Positions 54,686 through 62,652 of a DNA stretch of 64,000 bases are shown here, piece by piece. Numbering within the stretch: the stretch's first letter is position 1; every line of letters begins with the position of its first letter. The stretch is taken from assembly GCF_025137375.1 (NCBI RefSeq), contig NZ_CP073720.1, positions 248,001-312,000 on the forward strand. Direction: 5' to 3'. Source of the stretch: Dactylosporangium fulvum. Its GTDB lineage: Bacteria > Actinomycetota > Actinomycetes > Mycobacteriales > Micromonosporaceae. Made by a program: the position numbers and the translations under genes. The notes beneath the pieces are model-generated. The model made no database searches. It was given only the letters and a program-made list of their open reading frames with translations, and had not been told where the DNA came from.

Positions 54686-55267
54686 GTGGGCAAGGTGGTC
54701 ATGTACAGCTCGGTATCGGTGGACGGCTTCATCGCGGACGAGAACGACCAGCCCGGACCACTGTTCGACTGGTTGACCAGCGGTGACGTCCCGTTGGACG
54801 AGAACGGCGCGTTGAAGGTGTCGCAGACGTCCTACGACTACACCCGGCCGTACTGGGACCAGATCGGGGCGACAGTCGTCGGCCGCCACGTCTTCCACCT
54901 GACGGACGGCTGGGACGGGAAGCCTCCGGGCGGGATCGACCACGTGGTCGTCGTGACGCACCGGCCGGAGCCCGAGGGCTGGGACCCCGAGGCACCGTTT
55001 CACTTCGTCGACGGCGTCGAGGCAGCCGTGGCCAAGGCGCAGGAGCTTGCGGGTGACCGCATGGTCGAGGTCGCCGCTGGCGACGTCGGCGGCCAGGTGC
55101 TTGCCGCGGGCCTGGTCGACGAGGTGCGCATGGACGTCGTACCCGTGGTGTTCGGGTCCGGCAAGCGCTACTTCGGGTCGGTCGACGCGCAGCACCTGTT
55201 GGAGGATCCTGACGTGGTGATTCAGGGCAACCGGGTGCTTCACCTGCGCTATCGGGTGCACCGTTGA
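54686..55267 (+). CDS. RibD C-terminal/dihydrofolate reductase-like protein
   Basis: A 193-residue reductase-fold protein. VVMYSSVSVDGFIADENDQP is the N-terminal strand-loop of the family, ATVVGRHVFHLTDGW the NADPH-side loop, AAGDVGGQVLAAGLVDEVRM and PVVFGSGKRYFG the C-terminal motifs. Substrate unknown; these stand-alone members are often next to AraC regulators, as here. GTG 54686 has AGGAGAG upstream. Confidence 0.88.
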   Translation: MGKVVMYSSVSVDGFIADENDQPGPLFDWLTSGDVPLDENGALKVSQTSYDYTRPYWDQIGATVVGRHVFHLTDGWDGKPPGGIDHVVVVTHRPEPEGWDPEAPFHFVDGVEAAVAKAQELAGDRMVEVAAGDVGGQVLAAGLVDEVRMDVVPVVFGSGKRYFGSVDAQHLLEDPDVVIQGNRVLHLRYRVHR

Positions 55268-55317
55268 CCGATCTGAGCGGGTACGCGAAGAAGTCCACTG
55301 CAAACGGTGACACAAGA

Positions 55318-55737
55318 TCACTGGTTGCCGGTTTCCGTCGTATCTTTGGCCGGCCCCCAGGAAGAGCGGCTTTTCACCAATGCAGGGTGTAGTCGGGGTC
55401 TGAATCCGCCTGTCTCGAGTAGGGATCGGGCGATGTAGTTGGTGAGGTTGACCATCAGCTTGCGGCCCGCGGCCGGGTCGGGGTGCCGGTAGGCGGCGAT
55501 CATCCGCTGGTAGATGCCCCAGGTGGCCTCGACCTCGACGTGCTCATCGATGGCGAACAGAGCCGTGAGTCGGGCGGCCTGCTTGTCGGTGAGCAGGTCG
55601 GCACCGGTGTGCAGGGTTCGCCGGGCACGGTAGCGCGGGTCGTTCTTACGGCCGCGGCGGCTGCGGGTGGTCTGCTGAACGCGGCGGTGGTAGTCGTTGA
55701 GGGCTTGACCTTGGTCGAAAACCGTGGCCAGAACCAC
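55318..55737 (-). pseudogene. ISL3-family transposase remnant
   Basis: About 139 codons matching the middle of ISL3 transposases: RRVQQTTRSRRGRKNDPRYR, RTLHTGADLLTDKQAARLTAL and HVEVEATWGIYQRMIAAYR. The first catalytic Asp region and the C-terminal Glu region are absent, so it is inactive. Its 5' end lies inside palindrome copy C, and after LLETGGF the sequence no longer looks like ISL3. No terminal repeats were seen. It marks past transposition in the ispD-ispF insert. Confidence 0.8.
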
Positions 55738-55756
55738 GGAAAGCCACCAAGGTCAA
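55705..55756. repeat. Palindromic repeat copy C (GACCTTGG family)
   Basis: TTGACCTTGGT 55705-55715 with ACCAAGGTCAA 55746-55756 bounds 52 bases; an inner stem CCGTGG 55722-55727 with CCACGG 55734-55739 makes a two-part hairpin. It is the reverse-complement relative of copy B and abuts the ISL3 remnant. Confidence 0.85.
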
Positions 55757-55824
55757 CTCAATGCCGTGGCCGTCCGCGCCCACACGGGCCGCTTCTCGGC
55801 GAGCCGCTGGCTCCCGAAATGCAT

Positions 55825-55847
55825 CGACCTTGGAGCTTCCAAGGTCG
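55825..55847. repeat. Palindromic repeat copy E (short form)
   Basis: CGACCTTGGA 55825-55834, loop GCT, TCCAAGGTCG 55838-55847: a 10-bp perfect hairpin, 8 bases after the stop of the TVP38 gene (minus strand). It may also act as that gene's terminator. Confidence 0.75.
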
Positions 55848-55854
55848 GGTGAGT

Positions 55855-56598
55855 TCAGGCGGCTGCTGAGGCGGTGGTCGGAGTGGCTGCCGCAGACGCC
55901 GACAGGCAGTGGTGCTTGCGGGGGCGGCGACGCCAGACCAGGAAGCTGCCGATCGAACCGCCGATGCCCAGCGTCAGGATCACGGCACCCGCGATCGACA
56001 TACCGGCCGCGTCGCCACGAGCCGTCGCGGAGCCGAGGGCGGCATAGGCCAGCGTCGCCGGCAGAGCGCCCAATGCCGTGCCCGCGATGAACGAACGCAG
56101 CCGCACCCGCGTCGTGCCGAACAGGTAGTTCGAGACGCCGAAGGGCACCAGCGGGATCATTCTCGAGATCACCACCGCCAGGATGCCGCGCTTGGCCACG
56201 GCCTGCTCGATGAGCAGGAGCCGACCGCGCAAGTGGCGGACCATGAAGTCGCGGCCGAGGTAGCGGCCGATGGTGTGGGCCAGAATGGCACCCAGGGTGA
56301 CACCGACGAGGATGTACAACGTGCCGTTCGAGAACCCGAACACCAGGCCGCCCACTGCCGACAGCAAGGTCCTCGGCAGCAGCGCGGTGGTCAGCAGAGC
56401 GGCACCGAACACCGCCACCACCGGGGCAAACGGGTGATCGGGCCCGATCAGATGGGTGAGTGACGCGCGGTCGGGACCGACCGTGAGCATCACCGCGAAC
56501 AGTGTCACCACCAGCACGGCAAGCAGCCCGAAGCGCAGAGCGGCTCCAGTGCGCCACCATCGCTGGGGGCTCTTCGGGGTCGTCAGATCGCTGCGCAC
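55855..56598 (-). CDS. TVP38/TMEM64 (DedA-like VTT) membrane protein
   Basis: A 247-residue integral membrane protein with about 6 helices. The VTT-domain signature is SRMIPLVPFGVSNYLFG, preceded by GLVFGFSNGTLYILVGVTLG and GRYLGRDF. Such proteins are linked to lipid or polyprenyl-phosphate handling across membranes. GTG 56598 is the likely start; the frame is open to 56826 as an antisense shadow of ispF. The stop is beside palindrome copy E. Confidence 0.85.
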   Translation of the reverse strand: MRSDLTTPKSPQRWWRTGAALRFGLLAVLVVTLFAVMLTVGPDRASLTHLIGPDHPFAPVVAVFGAALLTTALLPRTLLSAVGGLVFGFSNGTLYILVGVTLGAILAHTIGRYLGRDFMVRHLRGRLLLIEQAVAKRGILAVVISRMIPLVPFGVSNYLFGTTRVRLRSFIAGTALGALPATLAYAALGSATARGDAAGMSIAGAVILTLGIGGSIGSFLVWRRRPRKHHCLSASAAATPTTASAAA

Positions 56599-56700
56599 CC
56601 GACCCAGCCTAGGCCCAGATCGCGGCTCTGCCGAGTCCGGTGACGCCCGGGCAACCAGAAGTTCACGGTCGTGCACCGAACGTCGTACCCTCCGCTGGTG

Positions 56701-57177
56701 ATGTTGATCGGGACCGGGACAGACGTCCACGCCTACGAATCCGGGCGCGAATGCTGGGTCGCCGGGCTGCGGTGGGACGGTGTCGACGGGCTGGCCGGGC
56801 ACTCCGACGGCGACGTCGCCGCCCACGCGATGTGTGATGCGCTGTTGTCGGCCGCCGGCCTGGGTGATCTCGGGGCGAACTTCGGCACCGGCCGGCCGGA
56901 GTGGGCCGGCGCGTCCGGGGTCACCCTGCTACGGGAGGCGGCCAGGTTGGTTCGTGAGGCCGGCTTCGAGATCGGTAACGTCGCGGTGCAGATCATCGGC
57001 GTGGCGCCGAAGGTCGGCAAGCGGCGGGCCGAGGCCGAGGCGGTGCTGCGGGAGGCGATCGGCGGCATCGTGCGTGTCTCCGGCACCACGACCGACGGCC
57101 TGGGTTTCACCGGCCGGGGTGAGGGGCTCGCCGCCACCTCCGTAGCATTGATCTACCCCGTGCAGAAAGAGGCCTGA
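56701..57177 (+). CDS. ispF: 2-C-methyl-D-erythritol 2,4-cyclodiphosphate synthase
   Basis: A 158-residue MEP-pathway enzyme. The zinc motif is GTDVHAYE (DxH), [19 protein letters not shown] holds the second His and substrate Asp, and [18 protein letters not shown] and [20 protein letters not shown] the CMP site. ATG 56701 is the start (GTG 56698 also possible). It normally follows ispD. The next gene begins directly after its stop. Confidence 0.96.
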   Translation: MLIGTGTDVHAYESGRECWVAGLRWDGVDGLAGHSDGDVAAHAMCDALLSAAGLGDLGANFGTGRPEWAGASGVTLLREAARLVREAGFEIGNVAVQIIGVAPKVGKRRAEAEAVLREAIGGIVRVSGTTTDGLGFTGRGEGLAATSVALIYPVQKEA

Positions 57178-57555
57178 ATGAACGACACACTGCGTGAACT
57201 GCTCGACCGCCAGGCGTTCCTGGTGCTCAGCACGATCAACCCCGACGGAGCCCCGCAGTCCAGCGTGATCTGGGCGAAGCACGACGGCGGCGACGTCGTC
57301 TTCTCGACGATCCGCGGCCGCCGGAAGACCCGCAACATGGAGCGAGACCCCCGGGTGTCGCTGTGTGTGTACGATCCCGCGAACCCCTACCGCTACGTCG
57401 AGGTCCGCGGGACCGTCTCGCTCACCGAGGAGGGCGGGCCGGAGCTCATCCAGGAGCTCAGCCAGGCCTACGGCGGTCAGCCGTTCACCGAGCCGGTGCC
57501 CGGCGTCACCCGTGTGGTCTGCCGGGTGAGCGCGACCAAGATCATCGGGCACTAG
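57178..57555 (+). CDS. PPOX-class flavin/F420-dependent oxidoreductase
   Basis: A 125-residue split-barrel protein of the pyridoxamine-phosphate-oxidase-like superfamily. FLVLSTINPDGAPQSSVIWA, VVFSTIRGRRKTRNMERDPR and YRYVEVRGTVSLTEE are the usual strands; RGRRKTRNM is the cofactor phosphate site typical of F420-dependent members. Substrate unknown. ATG 57178 directly follows the ispF stop (57175-57177), so they may be co-transcribed. Its end overlaps the convergent hmgA end by 14 bases. Confidence 0.87.
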   Translation: MNDTLRELLDRQAFLVLSTINPDGAPQSSVIWAKHDGGDVVFSTIRGRRKTRNMERDPRVSLCVYDPANPYRYVEVRGTVSLTEEGGPELIQELSQAYGGQPFTEPVPGVTRVVCRVSATKIIGH

Positions 57556-58708
57556 CCCAGGTCCAGGCGTAGCCGGCGTCCTCGATCGACAGCGCCGGTT
57601 CGCACAGGTCCAGCGGCCGGAACGTGTCGACCATCACGGCGAGTTCGTCGAATGCCTCGGCTCCGATGGCGCGCTCGACCGCGCCCGGCTGCGGGCCGTG
57701 GGTGAAGCCGCTCGGGTGCAGTGAGATGGAGCCCTGCTCGATGCCCGAGCCGCGGCGGGCCTCGTAGTTGCCGCCGGTGTAGAACAGCACCTCGTCCGAG
57801 TCGACGTTGTGGTGGTTGTACGGCACCGGGATCGCCAGCGGGTGGTAGTCGACCTTCCGTGGCACGAACGAGCAGATCACGAAGTTTGGCCCCTCGAACG
57901 TCTGGTGCACCGGCGGCGGCTGGTGCACCCGCCCGGTGATCGGTTCGAAGTCGTGGATCGAGAACGCCCACGGGTAGAGGCAGCCGTCCCACCCGATGAC
58001 GTCGAATGGGTGATTTGCGTAAATGTGCTCGGTCCAGCCGCGACGGTGCTGGACGAGCACGGAAATGTCAGACCCCTCCGCGAGTATGGGCGCCGTGGGA
58101 GCACGCAGGTCGCGTTCGCAGTAGGGCGCGTGCTCCAGGAACTGTCCACGCACCGACAGGTAGCGCCGTGGGGGGCCGATATGTCCAGTCGCTTCGATCG
58201 TCAGCAGTCGCACCGGGCCGTCGACGGGAATCAGCCGGTGGATCACCGAGGTGGGGATGATCGCGTAGTCGCCCTCGGCCAGCTCGAGCGCGCCGAAGGT
58301 CGACTCCAGGGTGACCCGGCCCGCGGAGACGTAGATGCACTCGTCGCCGACCGCGTTGCGGTAGAGCGGCGAGGGCTGGGACGCCTCGACGAAGGAGATG
58401 CGCACGTCGTCGTTGGCCAGCAGGTGCTGCCGGCCGAGCACGGCGTCGACCGGCTCGCCGCCGAGTTTGCCGGTCTGGAGGTGTCGCGGCTTGAGCGGCA
58501 GGTTCGGGATGCGCGACCAGGCGGGCGGCTCGAAGACCGTGGCGGAGACGATCGCGGTCGGTGCGTTGCGGTGGTAGAGGAGCGAGGAGTCACTCGAAAA
58601 ACCCTCCTGCCCCATCAGCTCTTCCCTGAACAGCGAGCCGTCCGGTTGGCGAAACTGGGTGTGGCGCTTCGGCGGCACGTCGCCGACGCGGCGGTAGTAC
58701 GGCATCAC
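57542..58708 (-). CDS. hmgA: Homogentisate 1,2-dioxygenase
   Basis: A 388-residue non-haem iron enzyme that opens homogentisate to maleylacetoacetate in tyrosine degradation. VGDVPPKRHTQFR is the N-terminal signature; the cupin region has GDYAIIPTSVIHRL; HHNVDSDEVLFYTGGNYEAR and SISLHPSGFTHGPQPGAVER hold iron ligands. It is shorter than eukaryotic HGD, normal for actinobacteria. GTG 58708 or ATG 58705 start, with GGAGG directly upstream. It is divergent from the fahA operon (81 bases). Confidence 0.95.
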   Translation of the reverse strand: MMPYYRRVGDVPPKRHTQFRQPDGSLFREELMGQEGFSSDSSLLYHRNAPTAIVSATVFEPPAWSRIPNLPLKPRHLQTGKLGGEPVDAVLGRQHLLANDDVRISFVEASQPSPLYRNAVGDECIYVSAGRVTLESTFGALELAEGDYAIIPTSVIHRLIPVDGPVRLLTIEATGHIGPPRRYLSVRGQFLEHAPYCERDLRAPTAPILAEGSDISVLVQHRRGWTEHIYANHPFDVIGWDGCLYPWAFSIHDFEPITGRVHQPPPVHQTFEGPNFVICSFVPRKVDYHPLAIPVPYNHHNVDSDEVLFYTGGNYEARRGSGIEQGSISLHPSGFTHGPQPGAVERAIGAEAFDELAVMVDTFRPLDLCEPALSIEDAGYAWTWASAR

Positions 58709-58789
58709 GGCCTCCAGAGGGAACGTTGGAGTGTCCGGATAGCGGACGAAGTTGTCCGCCCTGTATAGCGTCCATTAGATTCGGAAGCC

Positions 58790-59914
58790 GTGTCAAACGC
58801 AGTGCCGCCCCTGCTGGCAGCCCTCATCGACGACGCCGCGGTGTTCCCGCCCGGCAACGCGCCACTCGCGGACGCCGTCGCTGCCCACGCCCATCACCGC
58901 GAGAGTTGGTACTCGCCGCTGATCGGCCCGTTGCTGCTGCCCGTCGCCGACCTGGGCAGCCCGGTGCTGGCCGCCCACGGCACCGGCATCGGCGTCATCG
59001 GCGAGCCGGCCGCGATCGAGCGTGCCCTGCCGCAACTGCCGGCGACGGTCCGGCAGATCGAGAGCCCGGTCGCCAAGCGCGGCGAGGATCCGAGCCCCGG
59101 CATCAAGCGGCTCGCGGCGCTCATGCGGAAGAGCGATGAGCCCCGGGAGTGGTACTTCGAGGTGCCGCTGGCCTGGGGACTCATGTCCGCGCTCGACGAG
59201 TTGGCCGACCTGCGCGCCGAGGGGCTGCGGGCGTCGGCGAAGTTCCGCACGGGCGGGCTGGCGGCCGAGCTGTTCCCGTCGCCGGTCGAGTTGGCCGCGG
59301 TGATCTGCGGCTGCCGCGACCGCGAGCTGCCGTTCAAGCTGACGGCCGGCCTGCACAACGCGGTCCGGCATACGGACCCGGAGACCGGGCTGGTCCACCA
59401 CGGGTTCCTCAACGTGCTGGTCGCTACGCTCGCCGCCGCCGAGGGCGCCGAGCCGGCCGACCTGGCCGAGTTGCTCGCCAGCACCGACGCCCTGCCGCTG
59501 GCCGACGCCGCCCGCGCCGCGCTCGACCGTGAGCGGCCCCTCTGGGTCGGCTTCGGCAGTTGCAGCGTCACAGATCCGGTCAGCGACCTGAGCATCCTCG
59601 GACTGCTGCGACGGCCGAGGTCTCCGGACCTGTCGGTGGGCGGGCATTCGACCTCCGGCCCGAGCGGTGCCGGCCTGACCGGCGTGGGCCCGTCGGGCAC
59701 CGGGTCACCGGCCTCTGGCCAGTCGGGCACTGGGTCGCCCGCCTCGGGCCAGTCGGGCACCGGGTCGCCCGCCTCCGGCCAGTCGGGCACCGGGTCGCCG
59801 GCCGCCGGCCAGCAAGGTTCGTGCGTGACCGGCCCCGGGCCGACGGGTTCCGGGCCGGCCACGACACAGGGGACGACGCAGGGGACGACGCAGGGGACGG
59901 AGGAGGACGCGTGA
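58790..59914 (+). CDS. Conserved hypothetical of the homogentisate locus, with repeat tail
   Basis: A 374-residue protein. Residues 1-280 are a conserved fold I do not recognise by name (LLAALIDDAAVFPPGNAPLA, KFRTGGLAAELFPSPVELA, LPFKLTAGLHNAVRH); homologues commonly sit between hmgA and fahA in actinobacteria, so a role in tyrosine or phenylacetate degradation is likely. Residues 285-374 are low complexity: four copies of SGTGSPASGQ and then three TTQG units. Its TGA overlaps the fahA GTG by 4 bases. GTG 58790 is the start. Confidence 0.82.
   Translation: MSNAVPPLLAALIDDAAVFPPGNAPLADAVAAHAHHRESWYSPLIGPLLLPVADLGSPVLAAHGTGIGVIGEPAAIERALPQLPATVRQIESPVAKRGEDPSPGIKRLAALMRKSDEPREWYFEVPLAWGLMSALDELADLRAEGLRASAKFRTGGLAAELFPSPVELAAVICGCRDRELPFKLTAGLHNAVRHTDPETGLVHHGFLNVLVATLAAAEGAEPADLAELLASTDALPLADAARAALDRERPLWVGFGSCSVTDPVSDLSILGLLRRPRSPDLSVGGHSTSGPSGAGLTGVGPSGTGSPASGQSGTGSPASGQSGTGSPASGQSGTGSPAAGQQGSCVTGPGPTGSGPATTQGTTQGTTQGTEEDA
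59693..59896 (+). repeat. Coding tandem repeats: four 30-bp units, then three 12-bp units
   Basis: Units 59693-59722, 59723-59752, 59753-59782 and 59783-59812 are 30 bases each with few differences and no spacers, encoding SGTGSPASGQ. A second array, 59861-59896, has three 12-base ACGACnCAGGGG units encoding TTQG. Both keep the reading frame. Confidence 0.95.
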
Positions 59915-61113
59915 CCACCTGGTTGGAGCTGGCGGACGACGACCCGTTCGGGGTGCACAACCTGCCGTTGTGCGCGTTCGGGGCGGGGTGCTTCTCGTGG
60001 GTCGGGGTCCGGATCGGGGACCGGATCCTCAATCTGGCCGGGGCCGAGCACGAGGGGCTGGTCGAGGCCGGCGGAGCGTTCGACGGGGCGCACACGCTCA
60101 ACAAGTTCCTCGCCCAGGGACGGCCGACGTGGATACGGGTCCGTGAGCAGTTGACCGAGCTGTTCACCGGCCCGAAGCACCGCAGTGCGGTCGAGCCGCT
60201 GCTGTTCAACCTCGCCGACGTGCGGCTCAACCTGCCGTTCGAGGTCGCGGACTACGTCGACTTCTACTCCTTCGAGGAGCACGCGACGAACCTCGGGAAG
60301 CTGTTCCGGCCCGGGGCGGAGCCGCTGCTGCCGAACTGGAGGCACCTCCCGGTCGGATATCACGGGCGGGCCGGCACCGTCGTGGTCTCCGGCACCGACA
60401 TCCCCCGGCCGTGGGGGCAGCGGAAGCGGCCCGACGAGTCCGCGCCGACCTATGGACCCTCCGAGCGGCTCGACATCGAGGCGGAGCTCGGGTTCGTCGT
60501 GGGGACGGACTCCGAAGGGGCGGTGGGTGTCGACGACTTCCGCGAGCACGTGTTCGGTGCGGTGTTGGTCAACGACTGGTCGGCGCGGGATCTGCAGGCG
60601 TGGGAGTATCAGCCGCTGGGGCCGTTCACCGGCAAGTCGTTCCGCACGTCGATCTCGCCCTGGGTGGTGCCGCTCGACGCGCTGGACGCCGCCAAGGTGC
60701 CCGGCCGGCGGCAGGAGCCGGAAGTGCTGCCCTATCTGCGGGGGCGCGAGCACTACGGGTACGACATCCGCCTTGAAGTTTTTTGGAACGAGACGCTCAT
60801 AGCGCGTCCGCCGTTCGAGAGCATGTATTGGACGCCGGCGCAGCAGTTGGCGCATTTGACCGTCAACGGGGCATTCGCTCGAACCGGTGATTTGTACGCG
60901 TCGGGGACGATCTCGGGGGGTGTTGCCGAGGAGACCGGATCGTTCATCGAACGGACATGGAACGGCGCACAGCCGGTCCGGTTGGCGGACGGTTCGGCCC
61001 GTAGCTTTCTCCTCGACGGCGACACCGTCACGATTTCAGCGACCGCGCCCGGGGTAGATAGGGCGGTGGTCGCCTTCGGTGAGGTGACTGGGACCGTTGT
61101 GAAGCAGTCGTGA
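59911..61113 (+). CDS. fahA: Fumarylacetoacetase
   Basis: A 400-residue hydrolase for the last step of tyrosine degradation (fumarylacetoacetate to fumarate and acetoacetate). The N-terminal domain has DPFGVHNLPLCAFG, the catalytic region VDFYSFEEHATNLGKLFRPG and LPVGYHGRAGTVVVSGTDI, and metal ligands lie in IEAELGFVVG and NDWSARDLQAWEYQPLGPF. GTG 59911 overlaps the upstream stop; the frame is open from 59560 only as a shadow. The length is normal. Confidence 0.96.
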   Translation: MTTWLELADDDPFGVHNLPLCAFGAGCFSWVGVRIGDRILNLAGAEHEGLVEAGGAFDGAHTLNKFLAQGRPTWIRVREQLTELFTGPKHRSAVEPLLFNLADVRLNLPFEVADYVDFYSFEEHATNLGKLFRPGAEPLLPNWRHLPVGYHGRAGTVVVSGTDIPRPWGQRKRPDESAPTYGPSERLDIEAELGFVVGTDSEGAVGVDDFREHVFGAVLVNDWSARDLQAWEYQPLGPFTGKSFRTSISPWVVPLDALDAAKVPGRRQEPEVLPYLRGREHYGYDIRLEVFWNETLIARPPFESMYWTPAQQLAHLTVNGAFARTGDLYASGTISGGVAEETGSFIERTWNGAQPVRLADGSARSFLLDGDTVTISATAPGVDRAVVAFGEVTGTVVKQS

Positions 61114-61197
61114 CGAAGGTGTGAGTCTGCTGTCGATAGACGGTCACCGTGAGCAAATCGCGACAATCGCCGGGTATGGTGCCCGGCGGAGGTGGTT

Positions 61198-62580
61198 ATG
61201 GGGACGGGTCCAGCAGGGCTTCGGCGGCTCGTGCGCCCTAGCAGTTGGTCACGCCCTGTGCGCAGAGTGCTGACGGGGCTGTTCGCGGTCGTGGTCGTGT
61301 CCGCGATGGGGATCACCTCGTATCGCACCCTGAAACCGGCCGAAACGGTCAGCAGCGCGAAGAAGCCGGTGCCGACGCCGGAGCCGATCAAGTCGATCCA
61401 GTATGCGGAGCTGTCGTCCGCGCCGCTGATCATCGAAGGGCGGCTGCGGGTCTATACCGAGCAGCGGCGTGTCTTCGCCGACACGCCGGTGACCGCGCTG
61501 CGGGAGATGACGCCCCACTGGGCGTATCGCCGCTGGCCGGCCGAGGTCGTCTCGGTCGTCGCCGTCGAGAAGCCCGCCAGCGGGGTCGGGATGTCCGTCG
61601 TGGTCACGAAGTGGTCCGACGGCGAGATCGTCGCGCTTGACGCCGAGAAGGGCGACATCGTCTGGCAGGCCCGCATCGAGCCCGCCGACGGCGAGACGTT
61701 CAAAGGGCGGCGCACCGGCGCGAAGACGCTGTACGAGCCGGAGGACCTGTTCGTCACCGCGTCCTCGATCGACAAGCAGCCGATCGTCATCGCCACCGGC
61801 AAGGACGCCGTCCACGCCTTCGACCCGACGGACGGGCGCGTCAAGTGGCAACATTCGTTTCCGAATGAGCCCGGCTGCCGCACCGACGACTGGACCGGCA
61901 CCGACACGTACTTCGTGAAGGACACCTGCAGCAAGCCGGCGACGCTGGAGATCTACGACGCGGCGACCGGCGTGATGCTCAACACCTGGCGCCCGCCGGG
62001 CGCGTCGATCGGCCCGCCGAACGTCACCAACTGGTACCTCGAGCCGACCTCCTGCCAGATCGGCCGCTCGGGCTGCGCCGTGTTCAAGGCCGCGCCGACG
62101 GGTGACGTGGTCAGCTTCGCCGACGCGGCGTCCGGGGTGGGCACGATCACCCCGACGTACTGGTCGCTCGGCGCCGACCACCTGATCCGTCCCGAGTCGG
62201 TCGTGGACAAGGACACCATCGTCATCGTCGGCGACACCGTCGCCCAGCAGGTGACCGGCGGCTACATCTGGGCGTACTCCCGCACGACCGGGAAGCGGTT
62301 GTGGATGTCGGAGGTCGCCGGCGCGCTCATCGGCGGCGACCAGCGGAACTTCTACATCATCAACAACCAGTACCAGTTGCTGGTGCTCAACCTGGAGACC
62401 GGCGCGGTCACGTCGAGCACCGAGCTGCGGATCCGTCCCGAGGACAAGTTCGTCTACAGCGAGCACCACCTGCACGCCGGCTACCTGGTGGTCGAGCGGC
62501 TGCAGACGACGAAGGAGTCCGAGATCGACGACAAGTACTACTTCAGCATGAATACGGTGGTGCTGGTCGGCATCGGCTGA
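61198..62580 (+). CDS. Membrane-anchored PQQ-like beta-propeller protein
   Basis: A 460-residue protein with one N-terminal helix (VLTGLFAVVVVSAMGITSY) and an extracytoplasmic beta-propeller. Blade phrases typical of PQQ-like repeats recur: IVALDAEKGDIVWQ, VHAFDPTDGRVKWQHSF, LEIYDAATGVMLNTW, IWAYSRTTGKRLWMSEV and LLVLNLETGAV. It has four cysteines that may pair. No active-site residues of a quinoprotein enzyme are evident, so a scaffold role is likely. ATG 61198 has GGAGG 5 bases upstream. Its stop is inside palindrome copy D. Confidence 0.82.
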   Translation: MGTGPAGLRRLVRPSSWSRPVRRVLTGLFAVVVVSAMGITSYRTLKPAETVSSAKKPVPTPEPIKSIQYAELSSAPLIIEGRLRVYTEQRRVFADTPVTALREMTPHWAYRRWPAEVVSVVAVEKPASGVGMSVVVTKWSDGEIVALDAEKGDIVWQARIEPADGETFKGRRTGAKTLYEPEDLFVTASSIDKQPIVIATGKDAVHAFDPTDGRVKWQHSFPNEPGCRTDDWTGTDTYFVKDTCSKPATLEIYDAATGVMLNTWRPPGASIGPPNVTNWYLEPTSCQIGRSGCAVFKAAPTGDVVSFADAASGVGTITPTYWSLGADHLIRPESVVDKDTIVIVGDTVAQQVTGGYIWAYSRTTGKRLWMSEVAGALIGGDQRNFYIINNQYQLLVLNLETGAVTSSTELRIRPEDKFVYSEHHLHAGYLVVERLQTTKESEIDDKYYFSMNTVVLVGIG

Positions 62581-62624
62581 CCCTGGTGGACTCCGCCCTG
62601 ACCACGGAAACCCACCAAGGTCGA
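62578..62624. repeat. Palindromic repeat copy D (degenerate)
   Basis: The left arm TGACCCTGGTGG (62578-62589) and right arm CCACCAAGGTCGA (62612-62624) pair with few mismatches. ACCACGGAAACCCACCAAGG matches copy C closely. It begins at the stop codon of the beta-propeller gene. Confidence 0.65.
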
Positions 62625-62652
62625 CCTGAAGCCGGCGAGGAGGGACGGGCGA

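Noticed and set aside
59693..59812. CRISPR-like direct repeats
   Set aside because: The 30-base units are adjacent with no spacers and encode an in-frame peptide repeat.
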